This document shows, piece after piece, positions 15,454 to 23,438 of a stretch of 51,611 nucleotides of DNA. Position numbers and translations under genes: made by a program. The notes below the pieces were generated by a model that did no database searches, was not told the DNA's origin, and saw only the letters and a list, made by a program, of their open reading frames with translations. The DNA comes from Gp6-AA40 sp035764385 (GTDB taxonomy: Bacteria > Acidobacteriota > Vicinamibacteria > Vicinamibacterales > UBA2999). Location: NCBI GenBank assembly GCA_035764385.1, contig DASTZI010000212.1, forward strand, positions 1 to 51,611. Reading direction: 5' to 3'. Within the stretch, counting starts at the first letter, position 1. Each line of letters opens with the position of its first letter.

Positions 15454-16311
15454 GTGATTCGCCTTCCCAACGTTCACACAAAATTTAAAGTTCGCAGCGC
15501 GACGTTTCGGTTCTATCTCGGCGACTCGCTCGACGTGTTGTCGCGCATGCCCGCCCAGTCGGTGAGCGTCATCGTGACCTCGCCGCCGTACAACCTCGGC
15601 ATCCGCTACCGCACATACGACGACACGATGCCGCGCGAGCGCTACCTCGAATGGACCAGCCGATGGGTGACGCTCGCGGCGCAGACGCTCGGCGAAGATG
15701 GCTCGTTGTTTCTCAATGTCGGCGGCAAACCGACCGATCCGTGGACGGCACTCGATGTGGCCCAGGCGGCGCGTCCCTTTCTGAAGCTGCAGAATACGAT
15801 TCACTGGATCAAGTCGATCGCGATCGAAAAATCGCTGGCCGGTGCACGGGCAGGACTGGAACAGGATCTCGCGGTCGGTCACTACAAACCGATCAACAGT
15901 GAGCGGTTCCTGCACGACTGCCATGAGTTCGTCTTTCACTTCACGCCTCAGGGCCACACGCCGTTGAGCCGCCAGGCGATCGGTGTCCCCTACCAGGACA
16001 AATCGAACGTCGGACGCTGGCGCGCGGCGGCCGACGACCTGCGGTGTCGCGGCAACACGTGGTTCATTCCCTATGACACCATTCAGAGCCGCGACAAAGA
16101 GCGGCCGCACCCCGCCACGTTTCCGCCCAAGCTTCCTGAGATGTGCCTTCGTCTTCACGGCGTCCAACGCATCACCACCGTTGTTGATCCGTTCCTAGGT
16201 CTGGGATCGACCGCGGTGGCATGCGCGCAGCTGGGACTCGACTTCGTCGGCATCGACATGGATGAAGGGTACCTGAACGAAGCCATCGCGCGGGTGAAAG
16301 CCGTCGGGTGA
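15454..16311 (+). CDS. Solitary beta-class DNA methyltransferase (N4-cytosine or N6-adenine)
   Basis: A 285-residue enzyme with motif IV TSPPYNLG at residues about 42-49 ahead of motif I VVDPFLGLGSTAVACAQLG near residue 250, the beta-class order. SPPY is common in m4C enzymes, though some m6A enzymes also use it. The middle includes WIKSIAIEKS and GHYKPINSERFLHDCHEFVF, the likely target recognition part. The start may be GTG 15454 or TTG 15451. No endonuclease gene is adjacent: the neighbours are a 69-residue protein and a LysR regulator, so it is probably an epigenetic or orphan enzyme and not half of a restriction pair. Confidence 0.9.
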   Translation: MIRLPNVHTKFKVRSATFRFYLGDSLDVLSRMPAQSVSVIVTSPPYNLGIRYRTYDDTMPRERYLEWTSRWVTLAAQTLGEDGSLFLNVGGKPTDPWTALDVAQAARPFLKLQNTIHWIKSIAIEKSLAGARAGLEQDLAVGHYKPINSERFLHDCHEFVFHFTPQGHTPLSRQAIGVPYQDKSNVGRWRAAADDLRCRGNTWFIPYDTIQSRDKERPHPATFPPKLPEMCLRLHGVQRITTVVDPFLGLGSTAVACAQLGLDFVGIDMDEGYLNEAIARVKAVG

Positions 16312-16374
16312 GGATAGCCGGTTTGCTTATCCGTTTTGTTGTGTCGATGCGTACGAGTTATGTAAGCTTCGGAC

Positions 16375-17295
16375 GTGGATCTGCGGCAACTGGAGATCAT
16401 CCGCGCGATAGCCGACACGGGCTCGTTCACCGCCGCCGGCGAGAAGCTGCACGTTTCTCAATCGGCAATCAGCCGGCAGATTCTGCTCCTTGAAGAGGAG
16501 CTCGGCGAGTCGGTCTTCCACCGAATCGGCAGACGCATCCGGATCACGCCGGCGGGCGAAGCGCTGCTGCAACTGAGCCACCGGGTCTTTCAGGACCTGC
16601 AGGAGACCGTCACCGCGATCAGCGAGAAACAGGAGTCGCTACGTGGAGCGCTGCGCCTGGTTGGAGGAATGACGGTCTGTCTTTACGTCTTCCCGACGCT
16701 GTTGTCCGAGGTTCGACGTGTTCACCCGAATCTCGATCTGAAGGTGACCGTTGGAAGCACGGACCGTTCGATAGCCATGCTGCGTTCAGGCTCAGGCGAT
16801 CTCGGGCTGCTGACGTTGCCGATCGACGCATCCGATCTGATTTCCGTCCCGGTCCTGGACGAAGAACTGCTCGTCGCGACCTATCCCAACCACCCGCTCG
16901 CGATGAAGCGCCGCATCGCTCCGACCGATCTCAACAAGCAGCCCTTCATCCTCTTCGAAACCGGCTCGATCACGCGGCGTATCGTCGACGACTTCTTCTC
17001 ACGCGAACACATCGAAGCGGAAATCGTGATGGAGACCGAGAACGTCGAAATCATCAAGGCCATGGTTCGCAGCGGGCTCGGCATCAGCATCGTGCCGTGG
17101 CAGGCGGTGGCGGGCGACGTCCGAGCGAAGCAGTTGTTTGTGAGCCGCATCGCCGGTCATTCGCTCGAACGGCAGTTCGGATGGCTCTATCCAAAGATGA
17201 CGCGGATGCCGCGGTCGGTGTCCGAAGTGCTTCGCGTGTTCGAAACCGTACGGCCGAAGCTGGCTGCCGCCGCGCAGGCGCCCAAGAGTCTGTGA
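16375..17295 (+). CDS. LysR-family transcriptional regulator
   Basis: A 306-residue LysR regulator. The winged helix-turn-helix covers residues 1-60 (MDLRQLEIIRAIADTGSFTA, then AGEKLHVSQSAISRQILLLE), followed by a linker helix and a periplasmic-binding-like effector domain from about 90. Within it, GSTDRSIAMLRSGSGDLGLL and MVRSGLGISIVPWQAV are typical. The start is GTG 16375. It stands between the DNA methyltransferase gene (same strand, 63 nt away) and the convergent VWFA-related gene, so no divergently transcribed target is evident. The effector cannot be inferred. Confidence 0.92.
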   Translation: MDLRQLEIIRAIADTGSFTAAGEKLHVSQSAISRQILLLEEELGESVFHRIGRRIRITPAGEALLQLSHRVFQDLQETVTAISEKQESLRGALRLVGGMTVCLYVFPTLLSEVRRVHPNLDLKVTVGSTDRSIAMLRSGSGDLGLLTLPIDASDLISVPVLDEELLVATYPNHPLAMKRRIAPTDLNKQPFILFETGSITRRIVDDFFSREHIEAEIVMETENVEIIKAMVRSGLGISIVPWQAVAGDVRAKQLFVSRIAGHSLERQFGWLYPKMTRMPRSVSEVLRVFETVRPKLAAAAQAPKSL

Positions 17296-17306
17296 GCGAG
17301 GATCGA

Positions 17307-18641
17307 CTACTTCTTCGAAGTCTCCTGCGGAGTCGGCCGCAGCGAGTATGACGTCCGCGACCACACTTTCACGCCATCACGTTTCGTGACGACTTCGATT
17401 CGCCGGGTTCGGCGCAGCGGGTCGGGGTTGCTCGAGTAGAACCCCAGCACGTAGTAATCGCTCGTCTCCGCGTCGATTCGCTTCAGCGCCTTGTCGAAGT
17501 CGTTCTGATTGACGACGGCAAATCCGCCGGTCAGATCGGCGATGGTGCGGAGGCTGTCGACCGTCTTCGACACATAGCGGTCCCATTCAACCGGATCCAG
17601 GTTCTCGCCGATGTCGCTGCCCGCAACGAGGCCACGCGGATCGATCGTGTAGAGCGTCGCGTTCGCGCGATTCGCGGCTCGCGTGACGTCCGCCATATCG
17701 CGCACCAGCTCTGCGTCCGCAAACTGCGACCCCTGTGGCTGCAGGTTGGGATCGACCCGTCCGTTCGCGCTCACGCAGTTCGACTGGCCGCTGCCGTCAC
17801 CGCTACTGCCCGAGTCGTCACACGGGCCGAGCTGTTCCTTCAGGCGCGACTTCTCGAATGGGTTGAAGTCGTATCCGCTGCTAACCCAGAGGACCGCCTT
17901 GCGGCGATTGTGCAGCTTCTCGAGATTCGACATCAGCTGATTCGCCGTCGTGAAGGCGACGTGTGCGCGATACCGCAGCTCGACGGGACCATCGGCGCCC
18001 TCCTGCCCCTTGATGATCTCGGTCGGTTTCAGACCATTGCCACTAATGCGATTGATCGCGTCATCGAGCAGCGCGCGGTCGTAGGTGAGGTCGATCGAAA
18101 TCGAGGACGTGCCCGTGCTGACCATTCCCCACATGTCGCCGTCATGGATCAGGTTCTTCAGCATCTTGCGGAAGATCTCGCGGATGCGTGGCGTCTGCTG
18201 AAAGTCCATGTGGAGATCGTCGACAAACAGCAGGAACACGCGGCCCGCCGCGTCATTGGTCGGACGCGCCACCGGGAGAATGATCCCTTCCTGAATCGGT
18301 GCGGGTGGCGGCGCGAGCGTGTTGTATGCGCGACCGCCGTGAATCAGCACCATCGATGCGAGTTCCTGCTTGACGCCGTCTTCGAGGACATCGAAATCTG
18401 TTGGCTTGAGGTCGGCGATGAACTGATCGTTCTTGGCGTCGCGCACGATCACGTCGGTCGTGACGAGCTCGGCGGTCGCCCGGAACGTCGGCGTCTGCTG
18501 CTGCTGTTGTTGTGGCTGCTGCGCCGGAGGTTGCGCGGGCCTGGCCTGCGCGTATACCGCTGCGTTGCCCGTCCACAACGCGAGGAGCGCCACCAGGAGC
18601 GCAAAGGCGCCCGCCACCAAGAACTTAGCGGTGTTTCGCAT
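17307..18641 (-). CDS. VWFA-related acidobacterial domain protein, exported
   Basis: A 444-residue protein with an N-terminal signal sequence (to about residue 32, YAQA), a Pro/Gln-rich linker containing a run of glutamines, a short beta domain (FRATAELVTTDVIVRDAKND), then a von Willebrand factor A-like domain (VFLLFVDDLHMDFQQTPRI, with a metal-site-like DDLH replacing a canonical DxSxS) extending past VLWVSSGYDFNP and TLYTIDPRGL, to a C-terminal beta sandwich with YYVLGFYSSNPDP. This arrangement matches the VWFA-related family expanded in Acidobacteria. A role in outer-surface protein interactions is assumed. No ribosome site; a TATACT hexamer lies 7 nt upstream of ATG 18641. Confidence 0.85.
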   Translation of the reverse strand: MRNTAKFLVAGAFALLVALLALWTGNAAVYAQARPAQPPAQQPQQQQQQTPTFRATAELVTTDVIVRDAKNDQFIADLKPTDFDVLEDGVKQELASMVLIHGGRAYNTLAPPPAPIQEGIILPVARPTNDAAGRVFLLFVDDLHMDFQQTPRIREIFRKMLKNLIHDGDMWGMVSTGTSSISIDLTYDRALLDDAINRISGNGLKPTEIIKGQEGADGPVELRYRAHVAFTTANQLMSNLEKLHNRRKAVLWVSSGYDFNPFEKSRLKEQLGPCDDSGSSGDGSGQSNCVSANGRVDPNLQPQGSQFADAELVRDMADVTRAANRANATLYTIDPRGLVAGSDIGENLDPVEWDRYVSKTVDSLRTIADLTGGFAVVNQNDFDKALKRIDAETSDYYVLGFYSSNPDPLRRTRRIEVVTKRDGVKVWSRTSYSLRPTPQETSKK

Positions 18642-18648
18642 GGTGCAT

Positions 18649-18654
18649 AGTATA
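18649..18654 (-). promoter_or_regulatory. Possible -10 box giving a leaderless VWFA-related transcript
   Basis: TATACT on the minus strand (5 of 6 to TATAAT) ends 7 nt before ATG 18641. The overlapping TATAAG (18651-18656, plus strand) could serve rpiB, whose ATG is 13 nt further. The whole divergent spacer is only 28 nt, so both promoters must overlap the neighbouring coding regions. Confidence 0.4.
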
Positions 18655-18669
18655 AGACACCTTCTGTCT

Positions 18670-19107
18670 ATGCATCTTGCGATTGGTTCAGATCACGCCG
18701 GCTTTGCCTACAAGGAAGCGATCAAGGCGATGCTGGCCTCAGAAGGCCACATAGTCGGGGATTTTGGGACCAATTCGCAAGCCCCGGTCGACTACCCCGA
18801 CTTTGTGCGTCCCGTGGCGGAAGCGGTCGCCAGAGGAGAATTCGAACGGGGGATCGTCCTCGGCGGCTCAGGTAACGGCGAAGCCATGGTCGCCAACCGC
18901 ATCTGCGGCATCCGATGCTGCCTTTGTTGGAACGAACAGGTTGCAATATGGAACCGCTCGCACAACGATGCCAACATGCTGTCGCTCGGACAACGAACCA
19001 TCACTGAGGCCCAGGCCCTTGCTATCGTACGGGTATGGCTCGTGACGCCGTTTGAAGGCGGGCGCCACATCGCGCGCATTCACAAAATCGATCAGCCGTG
19101 CAAATAG
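18670..19107 (+). CDS. rpiB: Ribose-5-phosphate isomerase B
   Basis: Interconverts ribose-5-phosphate and ribulose-5-phosphate. The 145-residue protein has the RpiB signatures GSDHAGFAYKEAI (6-18), DFGTNSQAPVDYPDFV, VLGGSGNGEAMVANRICGIR containing the GSGNG loop, and HNDANMLSLGQRTI. The catalytic position occupied by Cys in many RpiB (GTGIG or GSGxG loop context) has C79-C81 residues following in IRCCLCWN. ATG 18670 gives a standard-length protein; longer frames have no supporting ribosome site. First gene of the oxidative pentose phosphate operon, overlapping gnd by 10 nt. Confidence 0.93.
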   Translation: MHLAIGSDHAGFAYKEAIKAMLASEGHIVGDFGTNSQAPVDYPDFVRPVAEAVARGEFERGIVLGGSGNGEAMVANRICGIRCCLCWNEQVAIWNRSHNDANMLSLGQRTITEAQALAIVRVWLVTPFEGGRHIARIHKIDQPCK

Positions 19108-20072
19108 GTTTCGTCGGACTGGGCCGCATGGGCGGCAACATGACCCGTCGTCTGGTCGAGGGCGGCCACGACGTCGTCGTGTGGGATCAAAACGTCGCCG
19201 CGGTTCAAGCGATTGGACGAAGCGGTGCGAAGGGCGCCACCTCGATTTCCGATCTCGTCTCGAAACTGACGCCGCCGCGGGCCATCTGGGTGATGGTCCC
19301 CGCGGGCGATCCCACGGAACAGACGGTGACCGCGCTTGCAGAACACCTGCAGCAGGGCGACACGATCATCGATGGCGGCAACACCCATTTCAAAGACGAC
19401 GTTCGCCGCGCGTCCACGCTGGCGCGACGCGGCATTCACTATCTCGACGTTGGTACAAGCGGCGGCGTCTGGGGCGCCGAGCGCGGGTATTGTCTGATGA
19501 TCGGCGGGCCCGAGCACGCCGCGACGCGGTTGATCCCTATCTTCCGCACGCTTGCGCCTGGCCAGGGACAGATTCCTCCGTCGCGTGGACTCGACACCTC
19601 GAAAACAACCGCGCACGAGGGGTTCCTGTACTGTGGGCCTTCCGGTGCCGGCCATTTCGTCAAGATGATTCACAACGGCATCGAGTACGGATTGATGCAG
19701 TCTTTCGCCGAGGGGTTCGACATCCTCCGGAATGCGTCGGCCGACACGTTGCCGGAAGACCATCGGTACAACCTGAATCTCGCCGCGATTGCCGAACTCT
19801 GGCGGCGCGGCAGTGTCGTCAGCTCATGGCTGCTCGATCTCGCTGCGCTCGCGCTCGCCGGCGATCCGCAGCTTGCGCAGTTTGTCGGAAAGGTTGCTGA
19901 CTCCGGTGAAGGCCGGTGGACGGTTGATGCCGCCATCGAAGAAGAAGTCTCGGCCGATGTGCTGACGACAGCGCTGTACGCGCGGTTCCGATCGCGACGC
20001 GATCACACGTTCGCGGAAAAGCTGCTCTCCGCGCTGCGAGCGCAGTTCGGCGGCCATGTCGAACCGCGCTGA
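19098..20072 (+). CDS. gnd: 6-phosphogluconate dehydrogenase, decarboxylating, short type
   Basis: Oxidises 6-phosphogluconate to ribulose-5-phosphate and CO2. The 324-residue protein matches the short YqeC/GndA-like lineage and not the 470-residue dimer form. It has the dinucleotide motif IGFVGLGRMGGNMTRRL (3-19), MVPAGDPTEQTV, DGGNTHFKDD, the substrate motif CGPSGAGHFVKMIHNGIEYG (about 180-199) with catalytic Lys, and a helical C-terminus. The start is GTG 19098, inside the end of rpiB, and its 3' end overlaps zwf by 17 nt. Coenzyme preference is not obvious. Confidence 0.93.
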   Translation: MQIGFVGLGRMGGNMTRRLVEGGHDVVVWDQNVAAVQAIGRSGAKGATSISDLVSKLTPPRAIWVMVPAGDPTEQTVTALAEHLQQGDTIIDGGNTHFKDDVRRASTLARRGIHYLDVGTSGGVWGAERGYCLMIGGPEHAATRLIPIFRTLAPGQGQIPPSRGLDTSKTTAHEGFLYCGPSGAGHFVKMIHNGIEYGLMQSFAEGFDILRNASADTLPEDHRYNLNLAAIAELWRRGSVVSSWLLDLAALALAGDPQLAQFVGKVADSGEGRWTVDAAIEEEVSADVLTTALYARFRSRRDHTFAEKLLSALRAQFGGHVEPR

Positions 20073-21513
20073 TCCGTGCGTCTTCGTCATCTTCGGCGCG
20101 TCCGGAGATCTCACGCGCAGCAAGCTGCTGCCCGCAATTTTCAACCTCTGTGAAGAAGGCTATTTACCGGAGGAGTTTGCCATCCTCGGCATCGCTCGGC
20201 CACGAATCGATCAGGCCGAGTACCGCAAGCAGATGCGCGAGCAGGTGCGGCAGGCTGAAGGCCAACCGCTCGAGCCGGAAAAGTGGAAGCGCATCGAAGA
20301 TCGTCTCTACTACGTCTCCGGCGAGTTCGACGATCCGGCGCTGTTCGATCACGTGAAGCAGACGCTGGCAGAGATTTGCCAGCGTCATCGCATCCCGCCG
20401 AATTTCCTATTCTATTTCGCCATTCCACCCGACCTGTTCGGATTGGTCGCCGATCGACTCGCCAGCGCCGGTCTCCTCAAAGAGGACGAAGGCTGGCGCC
20501 GGGTGATCGTCGAAAAACCGTTCGGCTACGACCTGGAAAGTGCGCGGGCGCTCAACGCCGAGCTCAGGAAAGGCCTCGCGGAGTCACAGATCTATCGCAT
20601 CGACCATTACATCGGAAAGGAAACGGTCCAGAACATCCTCGCATTCCGGTTTGCCAATGGGATCTTTGAACCAATCTGGAACAGACGCTACGTCGACTCC
20701 GTACAGATGACCTTCGCCGAAGACGCCGGCATTGGCAAGCGTGGCGCCTATTACGACAAGGCGGGAGCGCTGCGCGACATCGTGCAGAACCATATGTTCC
20801 AGGTGCTCACGCTCGTCGCGATGGAGCCGCCGATCTCGTTCGGCGGCGAGGACGTCCGGGACGAGAAAGTGCGCGTGCTACACGCCGTCCCACCCCTGAC
20901 GCACGACGACGTGGCGCAGCACGTCGTGCGCGGACAGTACGAAGGCTACACATCCGAACCCAACGTCGATCCGAAGTCGCGTACCGAAACGTACGTCGCG
21001 ATGCGGCTGTTCATCGACAACTGGCGATGGGCCGGCGTGCCGTTCTATCTGCGTACCGGCAAGCACCTCCCGGAGCGCATGACTGAAGTCGCCGTGGCGT
21101 TCAAACGAGCACCGTTGATGCTCTTCCGGGATACGCCGGTGCGCACGCTGAGTCCGAATACGCTCATCCTTCATGTTCAGCCAGACGAGGGTATCTCGCT
21201 CTGTTTCAATGCGAAAGTGCCCGGCCCATTCGACCGGCTCGAGACGGTGACGATGGACTTCAGCTACGCGAAGTATTTCAAGGCGGAGCCCGCAACCGGC
21301 TACGAGACGCTGCTTTTGGATGCGATGACGGGCGACCAGACGCTCTTTCACCGCATGGACATGGTTGAAGCCGGATGGCAGGTGGTCCAACCAATCCTAG
21401 ACCACTGGAAGCGTGATACCCGATCGCGCATCCCCACCTATCCGCCTGGGTCGCCGGGACCGTCGGAGGCGGACGTGCTGATCGAGCGCGACGGCCGCGA
21501 ATGGCGCAACTGA
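20056..21513 (+). CDS. zwf: Glucose-6-phosphate 1-dehydrogenase
   Basis: First enzyme of the oxidative pentose phosphate pathway. The 485-residue protein has the coenzyme fingerprint GASGDLTRSKLLP (14-26), EKPFGYDL (153-160) and the active-site motif RIDHYIGKE at 181-189, with catalytic His in DHY and substrate Lys at 188. Length and the C-terminal region (SLCFNAKVPGP onward) match the family. The ATG at 20056 overlaps the end of gnd by 17 nt and its end overlaps pgl by 13 nt, so the operon is tightly packed and translation coupling is likely. Confidence 0.96.
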   Translation: MSNRADPCVFVIFGASGDLTRSKLLPAIFNLCEEGYLPEEFAILGIARPRIDQAEYRKQMREQVRQAEGQPLEPEKWKRIEDRLYYVSGEFDDPALFDHVKQTLAEICQRHRIPPNFLFYFAIPPDLFGLVADRLASAGLLKEDEGWRRVIVEKPFGYDLESARALNAELRKGLAESQIYRIDHYIGKETVQNILAFRFANGIFEPIWNRRYVDSVQMTFAEDAGIGKRGAYYDKAGALRDIVQNHMFQVLTLVAMEPPISFGGEDVRDEKVRVLHAVPPLTHDDVAQHVVRGQYEGYTSEPNVDPKSRTETYVAMRLFIDNWRWAGVPFYLRTGKHLPERMTEVAVAFKRAPLMLFRDTPVRTLSPNTLILHVQPDEGISLCFNAKVPGPFDRLETVTMDFSYAKYFKAEPATGYETLLLDAMTGDQTLFHRMDMVEAGWQVVQPILDHWKRDTRSRIPTYPPGSPGPSEADVLIERDGREWRN

Positions 21514-22250
21514 AAGTTGTCGCCGACAAAACCGCCATGTCGGAGGCGGCGGCAGAACGCGTCACTCGGCTCGTCGAGACCGCCATCAGCGCACGCGGTG
21601 TCGCAGCGCTGTCGCTGACAGGAGGCACGACGCCGGATCTTCTGTATCAGTTCCTCGCCGATCGTGGCCGCCCGTGGCGAGATCGGATCGACTGGGCGCG
21701 CGTGCATCTGTTCTGGGGCGACGAACGTGAAGTTCCGCCAGACCACCCGCAAAGCAACTTCGGCCTTGCCAATCGGCTCCTGCTGCAACACGTGCCCGTG
21801 CCCGCCACACAGATCCATCGAATGCGGGGTGAGCTGCCCGCGTCGGATGCCGGCGCTCTGTACGACGCGCTGCTTCACGCGCGACGCGCCCACGTTGCCG
21901 GGCCGTTGTTTGACGTCACGCTGCTGGGGATTGGCGCGAACGCGCACATCGCGTCGATCTTTCCAAACAGTCCGCTGTTGGCGGGGCAAAGCCAACTGGC
22001 GACAGGCGTCCATGTCCCCGAGCTCTCGCAGTGGCGCATCACGATGACGCCGCCTGCACTCATGGATAGTGGCGCGATTATCGTGATCGCGAGCGGATCG
22101 TCGAAAGCCGACGCTATCGCCGCGACACTGGAGGGCTCTCTCGACGTCGAACGCTATCCGGCTCAGTTGTTGCGCGCGGCCGGTCACCACGTCGAATGGA
22201 TTATTGATTCAGCGGCGTCTGCTCGATTGCGCGCCGTGCCGCCCGCGTGA
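21501..22250 (+). CDS. pgl: 6-phosphogluconolactonase
   Basis: Hydrolyses 6-phosphogluconolactone made by Zwf. The 249-residue DevB-type protein has ALSLTGGTTPDLLYQFLADR near residue 35, the WGDEREVPPDHPQSNFG segment about 73-89, and a C-terminal EWIIDSAASARL. The normally near-invariant GxGxDGHTASLFP appears here as GIGANAHIASIFPNSP (about 148-163): Asp, Gly and Thr are replaced, while His and Ser are kept. Either activity is modified or the site tolerates the change. Its last 50 nt overlap, tail to tail, the VTT-domain gene on the opposite strand. Confidence 0.88.
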   Translation: MAQLKVVADKTAMSEAAAERVTRLVETAISARGVAALSLTGGTTPDLLYQFLADRGRPWRDRIDWARVHLFWGDEREVPPDHPQSNFGLANRLLLQHVPVPATQIHRMRGELPASDAGALYDALLHARRAHVAGPLFDVTLLGIGANAHIASIFPNSPLLAGQSQLATGVHVPELSQWRITMTPPALMDSGAIIVIASGSSKADAIAATLEGSLDVERYPAQLLRAAGHHVEWIIDSAASARLRAVPPA

Positions 22251-22815
22251 TCGCCATCGTTGCAACGAACGTGGCAATCAGACCGACAATGAGCAACGCG
22301 TAGTACTCGGGACCGCGAGGCGGCGCGATACCCGCCGCAATCTTCGCGACGTCGCCGACAACCTTTCCGTAGTAGGCGTACATGATGATCGTCGGCATCA
22401 TGCCGAAGCACGCGAGCCAGAAGTCGCGAAGACGGACGCCGTAGACGCCAAGCGCGTAGTTGAGCAGGACGTAGGGCACCACTGGTGAGAGGCGAAGGAG
22501 AAACTGTACCCATGCGCCCTCGTGTGCGACCGCCCTGCGGACAACATCGACGCGTCGATCCCGCAGAATCCATTTCACGAGGCGCGTACCGGCAATCATG
22601 CGTGCGACGCCGTAGGCGGCCGTCGCGCCCAGCGTCGCGCTGACCAGCACCAGCACCGAACCCTTCCAGACACCGAAGAGCGCGCCTGCGGCAACGCTGA
22701 GCACAAACGCCGGCGCGAGCGTGACCGCGGCGGCCACATACAAGAGGATAAAAAGGAGCACGCCCCACAGTCCCAGCTCTCCGACGCGCAGCAGCATGGC
22801 TGCGAGCCAGGACAT
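22201..22815 (-). CDS. TVP38/TMEM64 (VTT domain) family membrane protein
   Basis: A 204-residue integral membrane protein with the VTT/SNARE-associated fold: hydrophobic segments at about 12-32 (LWGVLLFILLYVAAAVTLAP), 35-60, 115-140 and 165-190, and the family patterns APAFVLSVAAGALFG and LRLSPVVPYVLLNYALG. Such proteins transport or scramble polyprenyl or other lipids in related families. ATG 22813-22815 overlaps the stop of the preceding gene by one base (TGATG), so they are translationally coupled. It ends convergently inside pgl. Confidence 0.85.
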   Translation of the reverse strand: MSWLAAMLLRVGELGLWGVLLFILLYVAAAVTLAPAFVLSVAAGALFGVWKGSVLVLVSATLGATAAYGVARMIAGTRLVKWILRDRRVDVVRRAVAHEGAWVQFLLRLSPVVPYVLLNYALGVYGVRLRDFWLACFGMMPTIIMYAYYGKVVGDVAKIAAGIAPPRGPEYYALLIVGLIATFVATMAITRAARRAIEQTPLNQ

Positions 22816-23432
22816 CACGATTCCGGAGCGCGTTTCTTCGAGCGACGCCGCCGCTTCGCGAACACGTGCGACAGGCGCTGCAGCGCTTCGGCTGCCTGTT
22901 CGAGACCTGCCGTGATCTCGTCGGCATCCGTCCACGCCGCGGGATTGAGCCGTTCGGCGAGTGCAAAGAGCGCCTGCTGCCGTTCGGGATCAGGCGCGCG
23001 ATGAGGAATCTTCTCGCGGACCGCGGTATACCACTGCGACAGGAACGCGATCTGCTCGTCTGGGGTGGCGCCTTCGATGGTGGAGGGAACGGTAAAACGC
23101 GGAGTCGGCGGGGGCGGCGGCTGCTGCACGGGCGCGCCTTCGACCGCACCCTCGCCCGCTGGCCGTTTGCGGGGGCGGCGGGGCTCGGTCGCGGTCTCGA
23201 TCACCTGCTGGTTGTGAAAGACCGCGTTCCAGTCGAATGCGATGTCGGGATGCTGCGCTTCGATCTGCTTGAGCACGTCCGCCTCGAGCGCTTCGCGCCC
23301 GACACGAACGCCGCCTGGCGTTCGAAACATGTAGAGGATTCGCGATCGCTGGCGGTTGCCTTCACGGGACCAGTGCATCAGGTACGTGGTCTCGTATCCG
23401 CGCTTGTCGCGGATCACCCGCAGGAACGGCAC
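22815..23432 (-). CDS. Uncharacterised protein, middle gene of a three-gene operon
   Basis: A 205-residue protein with no family I recognise. The N-terminal 80 residues (VIRDKRGYETTYLMHWSREG, RSRILYMFRTPGGVRVGREA) look like a small beta-rich domain, followed by helix EADVLKQIEAQHPDIAFDW, a Pro-rich linker with a run of prolines around residue 103, and a C-terminal helical part ending in a basic tail KRRRRSKKRAPES. GTG 23432 starts 6 nt after the stop of the upstream gene, and the stop overlaps the VTT gene's ATG. The basic tail and its neighbour's basic tail suggest nucleic-acid contact for both. Confidence 0.6.
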   Translation of the reverse strand: MPFLRVIRDKRGYETTYLMHWSREGNRQRSRILYMFRTPGGVRVGREALEADVLKQIEAQHPDIAFDWNAVFHNQQVIETATEPRRPRKRPAGEGAVEGAPVQQPPPPPTPRFTVPSTIEGATPDEQIAFLSQWYTAVREKIPHRAPDPERQQALFALAERLNPAAWTDADEITAGLEQAAEALQRLSHVFAKRRRRSKKRAPES

Positions 23433-23438
23433 GGACAG

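Noticed and set aside
18433..18669. N-terminal extension of rpiB
   Set aside because: It is antisense to the VWFA-related gene; RpiB homology begins at the MHLAIGSDHAG start.
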